A stretch of 64,000 bases of DNA from Paramacrobiotus metropolitanus (GCF_019649055.1 NW_026570372.1:186001-250000), one strand, 5' to 3'. Counted from the first letter of the stretch, positions 1-12,986 are shown. The notes: a model not told the origin generated them from the sequence alone. Program-made: numbers and translations.

Positions 1-1254
1 AAAACCGTACAGCGCATTATGGAACATGACTTTAATACGGTAAAGATTGTTTTCACTAACATTAAAAGTCATGTTGTATTATTATGCATGCTTTTATCGA
101 AAAAAAGCAGCCCCTGTTTCTGTATATCGCCCACATGGCCCCGCATTGGGCAACCGAAAAAGACCCTGTACAAAGTCCGGAAGCGTATACCAACCGCTTT
201 CCACATATTACTCATGAAGGCCGTAAGAAATACGCTGGTGAGTGCTGCACCATCAACAACCAGGCCAGATAATTCTGCGCCTTGACCAAAACTTCGTTCA
301 GGAACAATTGCCGCTTTGGATGATTCCGTAGGCAAAATCCTGACGGCCTTACAGAACCGCAAGGTAGACGACAACACCATCGTTATATTCGTGTCTGACA
401 ACGGTGGGTGCGGCCCAGAAGGTGTACTACACAACAGTCCCGCTGTCACATACGGAAGTAATTGGCCGCTACGTGGTGCAAAGAGTACATGGTTCGAAGG
501 CGGTGTCCGCACCGTTGGCATCGTGTGGAGCCGGTTGCTGCAGCATCCGGGAACGGTGTGGAATGGACTGATGCATCTGACGGATTGGTTGCCGACACTG
601 ATGACGGCCGTTGGCGGGATGCCGGTACGGAATGTGGACGGTGTGGATCAATGGAAAGCACTGGTGGATGATGCACCGTCGATGCGAACCGAATTGCTGG
701 TTCAGGCAGATGCGCTCCGGGATGAGTACGCGATACGATGGTATCAGTATAAACTGATTTTGAAGGAACGAGCTGCTGCACAAAACGGAGCATATGAGTG
801 GTAAGACTTGCTAAGCACCGCAAACGCTATTTCGAAATTCGTGACATACGCAATATGCATGTTTTTCTACAGGTTCGAGCCGGAGGATGGCCTGAATACG
901 TCATATATTAACGCTGATTTACCGGCAGTGGTCAGGTGCGATCCACCGGAACCGTCCAACATTGACTGCAATCGGCACACTGCTCCATGTTTATTTGATT
1001 TGGAGAGAGATCCATGTGAGCGCAACAATATAGCAAAACATTACCCTGATGTGGTTAAGTTAATGCTGGATAAGCTGCATAAGTACAACGCAACGGGTGT
1101 ACATCCGCTACCGCCACCGCAAGATCCGTTGGGTCTCCCTGCGCTACTGGGTGACGTGATTCGACCGTGGCTGACAGTAAGCGATTTGAATGGCGCACCA
1201 AACGGATTGATTTCAACACCAAAACCCGCCCATATGATCCTGCGCTTTGCTTAG
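1..1254 (+). CDS. Arylsulfatase B-like sulfatase, 3' part
   Basis: C-terminal part of a type I sulfatase, cut by the left edge. Members hydrolyse sulfate esters, often of glycosaminoglycans, in the lysosome or outside the cell. Exons in one frame: 1-39, about 108/111-237, 302-800 and 873-1254. The last two introns (238-301 and 801-872, 64 and 72 nt) have GT-AG ends and matching phase; the first acceptor is ambiguous by one codon. Diagnostic stretches in order: PLFLYIAHMAPHW, KYAGTIAALDDSVGKI, FVSDNGG, NWPLRGAKSTWFEGGVR and LTDWLPTL. These match the second half of the arylsulfatase B fold, including the Asp-Asn of the metal site and the substrate-side Lys. The C-terminal LFDLERDPCERNNIA is the usual 'D..DP.E..N' signature. 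The formylglycine cysteine motif lies upstream, outside the window. A poly(A) signal AATAAA sits 47 nt after the stop at 1301-1306. The ARSB-like subfamily is likely, but substrate cannot be told. Confidence 0.85.
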
Positions 1255-2118
1255 TACAGATACCACTAATACGTAAAGGGTGAAACGGTTAAAATTGCTC
1301 AATAAAACTGAACAGGCTGTTTTTTAGGACCAGTTGTGTTGACAGATAACACAGAGCTGCATAGAGCAAGTCTCCAGTTTGCTCATTAAAACAAAAGGAA
1401 TGACTGGCCGGTAAAAGACCAATAAGATGACTGACCAATAGGGTGCTTCTGGTGACTTCCACCACGAAAGATGGCCTTGTTGCTCAAAACTACGAGTCAA
1501 CGAAGTGTTAAAACGCACCAAAGTTTGCGGCAGGATCGTCTCACCGGTTTGCATTATTACGGAATTTCAGTACAGTTTGTCTTCTGGGTGGTGCCACAGC
1601 TTGTACTGGACCGGCAAGATTTCACTGCTAAAGAATCTTTTCCATCGACAATTTTATTGAACCATGCTACCATTTTTATAAACGGGAAAAGTTCCTTACA
1701 GTTGTCATGATTGTGTGTTTGAACACGCACCGGCTAATACTGGATGCCAACAATCACAACATTAGCGCCAGTTTTCCATACTACTGCCATGCATTCAAAC
1801 GAACCGTATTAGCGAAAACCAAACAGTTGAAACCTCCAACCAACATTAATTTTTACACGCACCACTGAAGCACACAACAAACCAGTTTCACGAACAAATT
1901 TGTACAAGATCTTCGGTTTTTTAGCACAAACTGGCACGATGTCCTGACAGTCACCGAAAGGAACTGGAAATTGGCCCAGTTAGGACTACAGTTGTACAAC
2001 GTGGACGTTGGTGCCTCCCATAAAGAAACCACAACAAATAGTTATAGTTTAATTCCTCTTTATTGCTGGTTATAAAACGCTCTTTGAATGGTAGATCCTT
2101 AAGTAGAAATTGACGTTG
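1255..2118. other. Intergenic, convergent 3' ends
   Basis: Space between the sulfatase stop (+) and the Nkx6 stop (-), which converge. It holds the sulfatase poly(A) signal at 1301-1306. The short open frames at 1324-1710 have no recognisable domain and overlap one another on both strands. I see no other gene or RNA here. Confidence 0.5.
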
Positions 2119-5100
2119 CTACTGTGCTTCGTCGCTGTGCGAATCCGACTCGCAACCGGCTTCATCGCCATCTGGATAGGCCAACTTGTCGCTGCTGCGC
2201 CCAAGGGCATTCTCAGCCGACTGCTTCTTCCGGTGCTTGGTACGACGATTTTGGAACCATACCTGTAAAATACAATTCTAATCAAACGCTGCATTATGCA
2301 TACGTAACTATAAGTGCCGTTTTTGCGCCCCTATCGGTTTGATTGAAAATTTAAGAAGGACGAGTCCAGAACTTTCCTAAAGACCGTATATCACCGGCTT
2401 TTAGTATATCGAACAGAAATCTGAATTAACGGATACCGTCTACGATACCACGATCAGGTGCACGCTTCCGTCGCTTTGTATTACGAATTTGCAATTTACT
2501 ACGCTTCCTGAGTCTCAGAAATTTGGGAAGCAAATAGAAAATTTTCAAAAGATGATATGTGCATCTCTCAATACAAAATATGCAGCGCGAACGACAAGAT
2601 GTGCGGCAGAACAGTTAACCCAGTAAATGGATGGATTTAACCTGACTTTGCTCTTGACTTATTAATCAGCCGCACAACGGACCGGCTAACTCACATGGAA
2701 CGACACCGCGCTTCTGTACACACTCATCTAACACAGCACAATGCATTTCTCGGGTGAGAACGACAAAAAGACATTGTGCATTATCCAGTGTGTGGGGATA
2801 ATCATCCCGATCATTGATATATCATAATACTAATCCGATCAATGCACACACACATGCTCCTTGTTGGTAGCCGCTGTGATTCCACAGCGTTGCACCTTAA
2901 TAGCTCCGCTAGGTGATTCACACACCCGACACACCAAAGTCAAACGAACCGTTTTATCAATCAGCACTAAATTACTGAAAAGCCCTTTTGTTGTGGCCAG
3001 CGTTTTAATACCGCGCATCCATCATTCTCATTAAACCACCCGCGTTGTACATGAAGTGTTGATTATATAGCTACTTAATACTTTATTAGTTCGGTATGTT
3101 ATTACAATTGTGGTACTTCTACATAATACAAATCACCACACAACTCAATTTAATTTTTTGAATTTAAAAAACCAATGATAACTTAAATAATAAAAGATGT
3201 ACAGCAATAACCATTTAGGCAGATCCAATATATACTGTACAGATGTTGTTATATTACCAACGTTCACCCTTATTAAAATGCACAAGTCTACGATAATTGT
3301 ATGCACTGTAATGCGCACAACCTAATAAAACTGCGTTGGCAATCATGCCAGTATTTTATAACGTAGTACACAAAGGCCAGGAAAAAATTTATTGACATGA
3401 TAGCCATAAGCAGAATGTGATTGGCTTGCGATCCATTGTGATTATGTTGAAAAACTGAATTAATTCGCACCGATGTCAACTATAGCGCAAGACAGGCTGT
3501 TGCATTAAAATGACGGATAACCTCGCATTTCTGGTTGCGCCGATTGTTGGTCTGCAGAAAACGTTGCAGGAATAGAGACATTTATTTCCCGCGCATGGCC
3601 ATTACTGGTACACTGCGAGCTAAAGACAAGAAAATGATGTAGGCCCAATGTTCTGGCAGCTGATGAGGCCATTGTATAAAGCGTGATGATTAAGCAATCA
3701 TAAACCATTAATTATGATGGAAAATAGCCGTGAAAGTGAATTAATATCCAGGCTGCTGCTGTGTGCGTACAGCATTCCAATCCGATGGTTATAGCGAACG
3801 GGCCTGCGAATGTCATGTTTTTAGTGTGTGTGTGTGCCGGTAGCGCCGCGAGAGGAATATTTGCAATTAATGCAATGTCAAACGCGCATGAAAAGCAGCT
3901 CAATTCATTGTCAGGTCGTAATTCGCATCGTTAAGCACAAAAGACATAGTGAGCCTCTCCTTCGGATTCGGCACAACCCATTAGCATGATAATCAGTAGG
4001 CCCAATGATCATTTATGCCGGACACTGACAAATTCGCCACCTGGTCCGATCGATTAGCAGCCCGCCCCGGCCAATGGGAGGGGGCGGGGCCAGTGGACAG
4101 ATATAACTGTATTTAAGCCATAATATGTCAGTCGTTAACAACGAGGAGGTAAGAAGTTTTCAAACGATGATATTGGCCAAAGTGTTTATCAAGGGCAATA
4201 AAAACGTTCCCCCAGCCTGCATTTAATTTGTCGTCCACTCATCGGCAGTCAAGGAGAGAGTGTGTATGTTTTCATTCACTCGTTAAAAAGACATCCTTCC
4301 ATGGGGCATAATATTAGGACATTTTCATGACAGCTTGCGTATGATTAGAATTTTATCGGCTGCTGCGGCGCGGTTGGGCCGTTTTCGATGGGGAGAAATA
4401 TACGAACAAATTAAAACTGAGCGCAAAGACTCATAAAAGCTTATGTGTATGTGACGAGAGCGTTTGAAAGCGGCCGTCAACGGTGCACAGGACCTTATCG
4501 GGCCACGGCCATCGGCGATACATCGATGCATAAATGCGGCCTTTCGATTCGCGTCAAATATGATCATATTCTCTTTCCGGCCAGTTCAAATTCATAAATT
4601 AACCATTAAAACCCTGTGCATACAACACTGGACAAACAATATTCCTATCGTAAAATCGTCAAGCAAATCTTTTATTTTCATCGCTTTCGCGCTGATGCGT
4701 TTAACGCCTCGTTACCATGTCCACTACGGATGTGTGTAATGCTATTGTGGCAGATATCGAGAGCTATCATCAACCTAAACGAAATCAACGCTTGAGCAAC
4801 GAAACCTTGTTAAGCCTGTTTTGATTATTTTCAAAACATTGTTTTCTGATGTTTTTAAAGAACCCCTTAGCCGTTGAGGCTTTGTTGATTTAACAATTTA
4901 GCGTTTCATCATAGAGAACGAAAAATATTTACGCCCGTCCTTCTAAATATTTACGCCCGTCGTATATGTGCTTGTTTGGTTTACAACGGCAAATATTTTT
5001 ATTGTGCGACTCATGCAGTAGAGTTCTAACGAATACTCGAAAAATTAAAGAGCAGGTGCAAGAAAACCCAAAAGTAAATAAATTGAAGCTAGGGTAACAA

Positions 5101-6351
5101 AGAAAAATTACAAGCCCGGACGATCAAAGAATAATTACAAGTCGGTAGCACTGTGGTTTCACTTTAGAGCAGCTACTCGAATGTTTTTCTTCTATCACAG
5201 TGCTTCTATAGTACTGTAACAGTGTAACTCAAAAAGTTAGCCCACTGCCCTCGCAGTATTATGCCGCTCACCTTGACTTGACTTTCGGACATTCCGAGTG
5301 CGTACGCCAACTTAGCCCTTTCGGGTCCAGCCAGATATTTGGTCTGCTCGAAGGTCTTCTCCAGGGCAAAGATCTGATGACCGGAAAATGTAGGCCGGGT
5401 ATTCTTTTTTCCACGCCGACTATGGTTGTCGTCGTGAAGAGCAGCACCCGCGGAATTCTGCATACTTCCTGCAAAGCGAGTTTACGATACTTCCTCATAT
5501 CTTGAATCAGGCCGGTTATAACAAAAATTTTAATAGTTAAAAAAAGGCCAGGTAAGCACTAAGCATACTTTATCATGATGTTTCCAAACCGATTCCACAC
5601 AAAACAGTGTGCAACATAGGAAATATTCAAATGCTGCTGAAAACGCTAATGCACGATCGGTACTTTTATACGTAACTTATGTGAATATTATGCTGTACTT
5701 CGTTTGAAAAAAATTATGATACATACACAGATGCACTGTATAACCGATACGTAGCTTGACATAACCGACACGAGGACATACTCGTAAATAATGCAAGAAA
5801 ATACTATACGTTCAGATTCCGGTTAGAATCAGCATAGGCGCATTATTACCGGTATGGAAATTGACTCCCTTGTGCATATTTCCCGCCAGCATTCCCGCAG
5901 CGGGCATCCAGGAACACAGGGAACGGAGATCCGGAACCATCGGTTTACCCGAGGACGCCGCCACAGCCGCCGCCGCCGCTGCAGCGGCTGCCGCACTGCC
6001 GGCCATCATGTTCATCCCCGCGATATTTACCGGGTTGTGGGGATTAAAAAACAGACGGGAATTGGCAGGTAAAGTGGCGGCCATCTGGGCGGCCCGTGCC
6101 GCATTCAGATTCCGACTGAGAATGTCGTTAATACCGTGCGGTGTACCGGGCGCCGATGATGACGAGGAGGACATGGAAGAAGAAGAAGCGGACACAGGTA
6201 ACTGACGAGCCGGTATTAGACTGTTTTGCGACGAGTCAATTTTGCCTGTTCCCGTACGAATCGCATTCATCTCGGTCATCTGGTGCAGTGCAGCTAACGG
6301 TTGATTATTCCATAAAAACGCTCCGGATGACGGATTCTCCATTCTCAACAT
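2119..6351 (-). CDS. Nkx6: Nkx6-class homeodomain transcription factor
   Basis: Exons on the minus strand: 6351-5850, 5468-5272 and 2262-2119. Introns of 381 and 3009 nt have GT-AG ends and the joined frame is 843 nt (280 aa plus stop). Nkx6 proteins are nuclear repressors that specify ventral neurons and, in vertebrates, endocrine pancreas. Residues 70-80 ([11 protein letters not shown]) are the Nkx6 TN/eh1 Groucho-binding motif. A run of about ten alanines follows near 122-132. The homeodomain spans about 187-246 and contains [20 protein letters not shown] and, across the last intron, [26 protein letters not shown] is the family hallmark. Asn51 and Gln50 are kept. Position 56 is His, where Nkx6 proteins known to me have Trp. 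The short tail is acidic and Ser/Asp-rich. The first Met (6351) was chosen; the next is three codons on. Identity is very secure, splice sites nearly so. Confidence 0.93.
4061..4154 (+). promoter_or_regulatory. Promoter-like block in Nkx6 intron 2
   Basis: A GC-rich island in an AT-rich intron, antisense to Nkx6. In order on the plus strand: an inverted GC box (CCCGCCCC, 4061-4068), a CCAAT box (4071-4075), a GC box (GGGGCGGGGCC, 4081-4091), a TATA-like TATTTAAG (about 4110-4117), and about 31 nt later a consensus 5' splice site GAG|GTAAGA at 4148/4149. That is the order of a core promoter, a short first exon and a donor. It could instead be an intronic enhancer of Nkx6. No downstream open exon was identified. 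Confidence 0.35.
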
Positions 6352-9300
6352 CTTAGCAGTGCGGTGGCGCGCATAGTAAAAAGGTCAACCGATTTATTAG
6401 AAATTTGCACGGAGATTTCTTGGAAGAAAATGACGCTGGAGAGGCTTTTGAGTAGGATGAAGTATGTGATCACAACTACCCACAAACGGCTGTGTATCTG
6501 TGTAGTCAATGGGGAAAGAACAGATAACAGTGGTGTGCTTTGGTTGGAAAATGTCCGAACAACAATCATCATAAGTGGTTTAGCTACTTTTGAATCACAT
6601 CCAATTCATCGCCGTTTGTCACGTACTTGGCCGCAGCCGTTGCGCGTCAGCGGCTGCCTTGTAAGTGCTGTACCGGTCCACTGGCCAATCAGCAGCCAGA
6701 TAGTGCCGTTGTGTGCCTGCAAGAAAACTTCTTGGCAGCGCGCTGATGTATGGCTCCATTAAATCTGTTTATCCCTTCCGGTTGTATAATGTGAGAGGTT
6801 TGCTGCCGACATTATTAAAATCAGTTGAACATAAAAATAAATCTGTCGATGTAAAATGCAGGATTGTCATTTATTTTGAGGGCAAACTAAACTTTAAATT
6901 TTCAGAATTACTGCATTTTATTATATAGGATTACTCCTCATCATTCCATGATGCCGAAACCAACTTCTACCATTATCAAAACGCATAAATATTTGTGTGC
7001 TTTGTTTAATGAGTTTCGACATGAAAAAAACTGCGTAATTAGACTGTTTTTTTGTTTTATTCTAAAATATTTAAAAACTGTAAAAGCAAAACTTTAATAA
7101 TGTATCCTTACGTAAACAGTGCAGATTTAGCAGGTTTGCAAAGTACGTTATATGTTTTAAATTCTACCCGAGTCCTGAGAAAAAATTTTATGTACTCATG
7201 GTAATCTAGTAAAAAGGCAATTTATTATTGGGTAAACGGGCAAATAAGCATTGGAATACTCAATACAAAAGCATCTGTAACGGGAAATTTGTAGCGGATA
7301 TGGGCAATAAAAGTGCTTTCAATCCGGAAACATCATTCACGCAGCATCAAACCCACAATAAGTGGTGACTGCCCGCGCCGGCGCAGTCGGTTTCAACATC
7401 TATGACGATGCTGCTCCTGATTTGGTAAGATTTGATGACTGCATAATGAAATTAAAGATTATTGATGCCGCCGTTTGGGGGGAAGCGGTCCCTGCTGGGA
7501 AATGGGAATATGGCCGCTGTGCACTTTGCTTGATCATTTGATTTGATGACATCGGTCTCCCTCTCTACGATGGCGTCAACTGATCAGCCCAGCTGATATC
7601 CTGACACATATTGTGTATTTCGCCATTTAATTTGCTTAGCCGATAAAAAGCGTCGCAGTGGTCGCGTACTGTACATATAGAGGCGGACGTTTAATATTAT
7701 GACCACTGTGACTTATGTTAGGGAAAATCAACAAATTAATGGATAAAGCGTCGAGTGGCCGGTTTATGCTTTAATAAATCCATTGGTCGTTTGAAAAGCG
7801 CGGCATGTTATGTGAGCGAGTGTATATGTGTTTTCTCTCTCTGGTTTGCCAATTGAATGGATTCGCATCGATAAAAATCGTTCCACCAGCTTGTTAATCC
7901 GATCAAATATATGGCCATGTCGGCTGTATTAAATCGCCGGCTGTATTGTCGCTTCATCTCCAAATATTAGAACGGATTCCATTCTGGTGTCTCGTCGTTC
8001 CATTTCATGCCGGTGTAATGAAAATTTATGATCACGTTCACTGTTGTGCTTATTTCTGTCCAAGCTTCATTGACTTCAGCATAATAATCGTCTCATCATT
8101 GCTGTTTGGCGCTTGATTTGGAACATTTTACAACACAGCACGCATTTTTAATTTCCTAGAGTATTCGTTTTTTACGGCATTCTAGTGTCTGATGAACAAA
8201 AGAAATGGAATATTTTATTAATTTCCCAGGTCACGCCTAAGCGATGAAATTCCCATATCGCCTTTTTTGACAAAACTAAAGTGAATAGATACTGTTTTAT
8301 GCAAGGAGAAAATTTTTAGCATGATCTTGGCGTTAGTGAGATGAATACTGAAATCGAAAATCAGATCGTTAAGTGTAAACAATGCAAATATTTGCGTGGT
8401 AAACCAATTCAAATAAAGGTCGTAGACTATTTGTGGTAAAATTCCCGCAGTCCTCAAGGGTACGTGTACACAAAATTACCAACTAAACCATATTAATGAA
8501 TCTATAAACGCTTTCTGAAGCACTCATAGCGTTTAAAGAAATAATTCTTTGTATACTTCTATTCAAATCGCTTCACATACAGTGGCACAAATGAAGCATC
8601 AGCCACCAAATTTACAACTAAATGCAGTTTGCGCTTTGCAGAAACAACCATTCTACGTACCATCATGGGTATGCACTATCACTCGTTATTTGCCGGTGTT
8701 TTGCAGTTGGAATATGTAATTCACGTTGCCTTCATGGGATTGTACCAACTACATAGTCTATGTAAAACTTACAAACCAATGTACAACCTAAATATTTTGA
8801 TCGTTTAGAGTAGATCAAAATAACTATGCAGTATGCTCGATGGCATGATGAACGCCATATGTCACCTTTGATGAAAAAGAGCGCTAAAACAAGGAAGGCG
8901 ATATATATACACTACAAACACTTGATTGATTATACATGAAAGACACAAGGCTTTCGGCATGTTGCCGTCATCCGGTCAGTGCGATGGCTCTGGCCGGCAC
9001 TGATCGCATTGTCTCCAACGGTGGATGATCTGCACCTTGATGTGGTGCGGCCATTTGTGATTATGCAAATGAAGATGTGCGGTATAATGAAAAAAGTCAA
9101 ATGAATGATTAGATGGGAAACGATGCGAGCAGAAGGGGATGACGTGAAAAGAATTAATCTCTCCGTCCCCGTTGATGAGAGAATAGACGCCTCAATCGCC
9201 TTCCAATCCAGCTCATCAATAGCCAGATTAAAGACGGATCGATACGTTAAAAGTTCAGTCGGAACACAAAGGAAGACACCAATAGGCAATCCTCTAAAGT

Positions 9301-11448
9301 CATTAAAGTCACTTTTCCGGTCAGCGTCACCTTTAGACATTTGTGGAAAGCGCTGTAGCATCTACCAGTTTGGCGAGTAGCTATTATTGTAATAACTTTT
9401 AAGGAGCTATTAAAATACGCTTCAAAGAGATATAAGCCCGGCTGTGTTCTTGGTGTGTACCGAACGTGACTGCACAATTACGGAGATGCTTGTTACTTAA
9501 AATTGCTGTTAATAACCTTGTTGCGCATGGCCACGGCATTATCGTAGTTCTTTTCGTATATTATACTCTTATTAATATGTAATATTGGCATTTATTTTGC
9601 TGAAAATTATTCGTGCCTTCTTTCTGTGCTCTGTATAGCAAATTTTTCTCTTCCTTGGTTCATTACTCAGCATTTTGCTAACGAGTAATTATATGCATCT
9701 TAACATAGTCATACATTATAAATTTGTAATATTAATGAAGCACGTTGGAAGAAGACTCGCAAAAAATTTTGGAAACAATATAAAGAAAAAAACAAATGCA
9801 GCAGTAAATATTTAAAGATCTATCTGTACCTCTGTAATCAGCGCGTTTGTCACTTTTTAACTGGAGAGAAGACCTTACCCGTTGGCTGCTTTACATTTAA
9901 ATTTTAACGATCACATAGCGCATGCAATTATTGTTAAGTGCATAGTGGTTATAATCACCGTCGATAAACTTTCTCAGCAACCACAAATCTAAAAACTATG
10001 CGGTTCCTGCCTACTGTTATTTTACGGCATTGCCGTACGCTTTTGAATTACGGACTACACATGACAATTGAACATATATTCAACGCATTTCTAAGTCGTG
10101 ACCTTACTAGTACCTAAAACTGGAAGTACTTCGTGAACGAAATTACGAAGCTAATTCTCCAGTTGAATACACGAGTATTCGTACGTATGCAATAAGAGAA
10201 TTTCTTTGCGGTTGCTGTTTAGTGATGAAAGTGGTGCATTCGAGCGGTTTTTATCCGGAATAATTAAATTTATTATTTATCGATAAGCAATCATGTGAAC
10301 CTGCGTTGCACGTTATTGTTAGGGTATCCGAATAATGAAAACTGCGCAATAAAGTTGTAATATCAAGTCAATCCCAACGCTTTTTCCAATACGTGACACA
10401 CACGTGCCTGTACGCGCGCTTACGCGCGGGCGAAATCGAGATTTGTGAGATACATGGCGTAGTTTCGCGAAGAGCTTTTGTGCATTCATTCGCACACAGA
10501 AAGCTTATGACCAAATGGTCTAAATAATAGTTCGTACCGTACAGCTGCAGCTGCAGCAAATCGACGGAAACGCGAAAAAAATAATTGTAGCGAGATTTCA
10601 GGAACGCACTAAGGGTAGTGCACGTAGCAGGCGAGTGCGCTCCGCGAGTGCAACCAGTGCGATCCGTGTTTGCTTCCATTTTGCATAAAGATTTACTGTG
10701 CAATGTATGCAGCCCTTGCATCGCTAATACCCTACGCTTATAACCGACCAGACGACCATGGCCAAAACGTCCGCGCGAGGTCTTGGTCGTCTGGAGGATT
10801 TGGAAATTGTGATGTTTCGTGTGGCAGTTTCGATACGTTGCTAATGTCGAAATGAACGTTTAAGGCTTCGTGCCGCAATGTTGTGTCAGATGACTAAAGA
10901 AACGCGCGGCATTACGGGCGCAATGCGCGTACCGGTCGGTTTGAGTCTTTGAGACGAAGCGAACTTAGGTTGCGATCGCACTTAGTTAGTGTAAACCATA
11001 CGAAATCATGGAATGCAAGTACGGGAGATTCTTAGCCCGCAGAGGACGTCGCTACGAGAGCCGGCAACCGTCGCAGTTGGCAAGTCGTAGCGTATCAAGT
11101 GCCCAAGCGCAGCACAAACACGGTTTATTTTTTCATGTTTCGGATTTTTGTTGTGGTACGAAACTACGAATAATAGTATGACTCGTAATTAAACTTGATT
11201 GGCAAACATTGGTGATTTTTCAGAAGGTAAATTATCAGAAGTTTAAAAAATTTATTACAGTTGCAATTAATTACAAATTTATTCACCGTTGCTGCACAGT
11301 GCACATTAAAAAATTACATGTAACGGCAATTTAAATAGCGTTTAGTCGAGCGCCCTAGCCAGAAGAGCGGTACTCACCAAACCTTTAATAAGTATCACGG
11401 AACCAGTATAAACTTAGTACTAGAAAAAATCTATAACAGAAACACTTC
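6352..11448. other. Gene-poor region upstream of Nkx6
   Basis: About 5 kb with no exon I can support. Open frames such as 8930-9361 (-) and 9105-9380 (+) overlap each other and show no domain. An 11-bp inverted repeat (CCAGACGACCA at 10748-10758, mate at 10784-10794) lies in a GC-richer patch at about 10370-11110. A 57-codon ATG frame starts at 11008 but has no support beyond being open. Long non-coding flanks are usual for developmental homeobox genes, so Nkx6 enhancers may lie here (inference). Confidence 0.45.
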
Positions 11449-12010
11449 TCAATGCCATCCTGATCGGGAATTGTACCCATTACACAAATCGCATTGTATC
11501 TGGATAAAGAGTCGCTGTCTAAAATCTCTTTCGCACGTTTTTGGCCTGTAGCTAGTGTCGGCGATACCGTTTCCAATCTTCTGCACAAGCTTTTTTGTTC
11601 CGTCTCCCCACGGTCCGTAAATTTCAAATGCTGCCGCCATAAAGTTATACCGTGGTGGTAGCCAGCTGTGTTTCGTCAGTTTCCTTCTTCCGGCGTGCTC
11701 CGCTGCGGCTCAAGAGTTAACGTTAACCGAGGTGCGATCGATGTATGAGGCGGCGAGGGTGTCCAAGCACGTCGCGTCGATAGCCAGTGGTTTTCCGCGT
11801 TCCCATGGCACGAGTGTGATCACATCCGGCCTTTTCTTATCTTTCCTTTAGAGGCCTTTTGGCTCCATTCAGGCTGGGACACCGGCTGTCTTCAGAAGAG
11901 CGGTGGTGTTAGAGCCGCGAGTGTGTGCGTCAGGGATGTGGGTGTGGTTTCGTGGATTCAGCTTCGCTGAATCGTCGATCGTGTCTGCCTTTGGCAGAGC
12001 CGGACAGTCT
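11449..12010 (-). mobile_element. Decayed non-LTR retroelement ORF fragment
   Basis: Reading the minus strand from about 12000 down to 11449 gives one frame that matches the C-terminal part of a widespread reverse-transcriptase element family. Landmarks in order: [61 protein letters not shown] and FEIYGPWGDGTKKLVQKIGN. The RPD...W..G..L..DAT arrangement is the conserved C-terminal block of such elements and looks like an endonuclease core. The frame is broken by at least four stops (after QRS, VPA, KGL and VNVNS) and ends with a stop at 11449. No 3' tail, target-site duplication or upstream reverse transcriptase is visible. It is a dead relic. Confidence 0.7.
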
Positions 12011-12986
12011 TCGTCGAGCAGTTGTCGTGTGCGCATGTCGATTGCCTCGGAATAATCCTCGTCAACGATGGATAGAGTGTTGTTCGCTGTTTTGTTCCTT
12101 TTTCTATTGTCATTGTCATTCCGATAGATTTTATGTTGTCATGTGCGATTATCAATAAAATTGAGCCAATTTTATTCGTTTTTGGTGTGAGCTTTCCGCC
12201 ACGTTCCTGCGTAGCGCAGGCACAGCTCCAACAGTGGGTTTAAAATTTGTGTGACAGCAGCGAGCAAGCTTCATTAAACTATGATTAGTGCATTAGCGCT
12301 GCAACTTGTATGTGTACAAATCACGCATACATACAGACAACTAAGACGTTTTCGCAATTCCCATTGGCTGGCCCGGCCTACTTTTGCCTACTTGTATAGA
12401 TGTGTGCGTGATTTGTACACATACAAGTAAGAAACGCAGATGCACTATTAACTATCCAAGCTATTGTGAGGAGGTGTGGCCTCCCGATTCACCCGCGCTC
12501 GGGCGGCTGTTGCTGCTGTGTTTTCTTACTTTTCTCCATCTACCAGATTTCTCAACCTGTTTCTAAATCTGAATCTCTGATCAGCATTCAGCACCACGAA
12601 CATTCGAACAATAGCAAATTCCGGGTTGCCCACGGTTCTTCAAAAGTTTTTTTTTCATTGAACTTTCTGCAAAAGGAGAACAGACAAAACGGATGTAAAA
12701 CGTTCAGAAGCAAGAAACGCAAGCTCAACAGGAAAATTTGTAAGTGCAGTAACTTTGCTACGGTAACTTTGCCAAAGTAGTGAATGTACTCAATGATCAA
12801 TCAATACAGTACTCTGTACTCTGTAGTACTGTATGTATTGTACAGTGTACTCGCAACCTGGTAGTGACTAGTCGTCATTTTTTAACTTATCACGGACGTT
12901 AACAATGAAGCTTTTGAGGATTACCGAAGTTTCTTTGTGCTGATAAGCGTGTGTCTGATTCGAAGATCGTTAAGCCACTGTCAAAT
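12011..12986. other. Intergenic, AT-rich
   Basis: Space between the retroelement relic and the first helix-turn-helix gene. It holds the 24-bp inverted repeat described separately. The open frames at 12384-12780 are low-complexity shadows. Short GTACTGTA-type repeats at about 12805-12855 lie 130-180 nt upstream of the next gene. No clear TATA box was found. Confidence 0.4.
12304..12428. repeat. 24-bp perfect inverted repeat, 125-bp unit
   Basis: ACTTGTATGTGTACAAATCA at 12304-12323, continuing with CGCA to 12327, is repeated exactly as its reverse complement at 12405-12428. The spacer is 77 bp. The size and terminal arms suggest a small non-autonomous DNA element, but I see no clear target-site duplication. 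A cruciform-forming regulatory site is the alternative. Confidence 0.7.

Noticed and set aside
5861-6205. Plus-strand ORF with alanine run over Nkx6 exon 1
   Set aside because: Shadow of the Nkx6 polyalanine and TN-motif exon on the minus strand.
8930-9361. 143-aa minus-strand ORF as a gene
   Set aside because: No domain, composition like non-coding DNA, and a 91-aa frame is open on the other strand.
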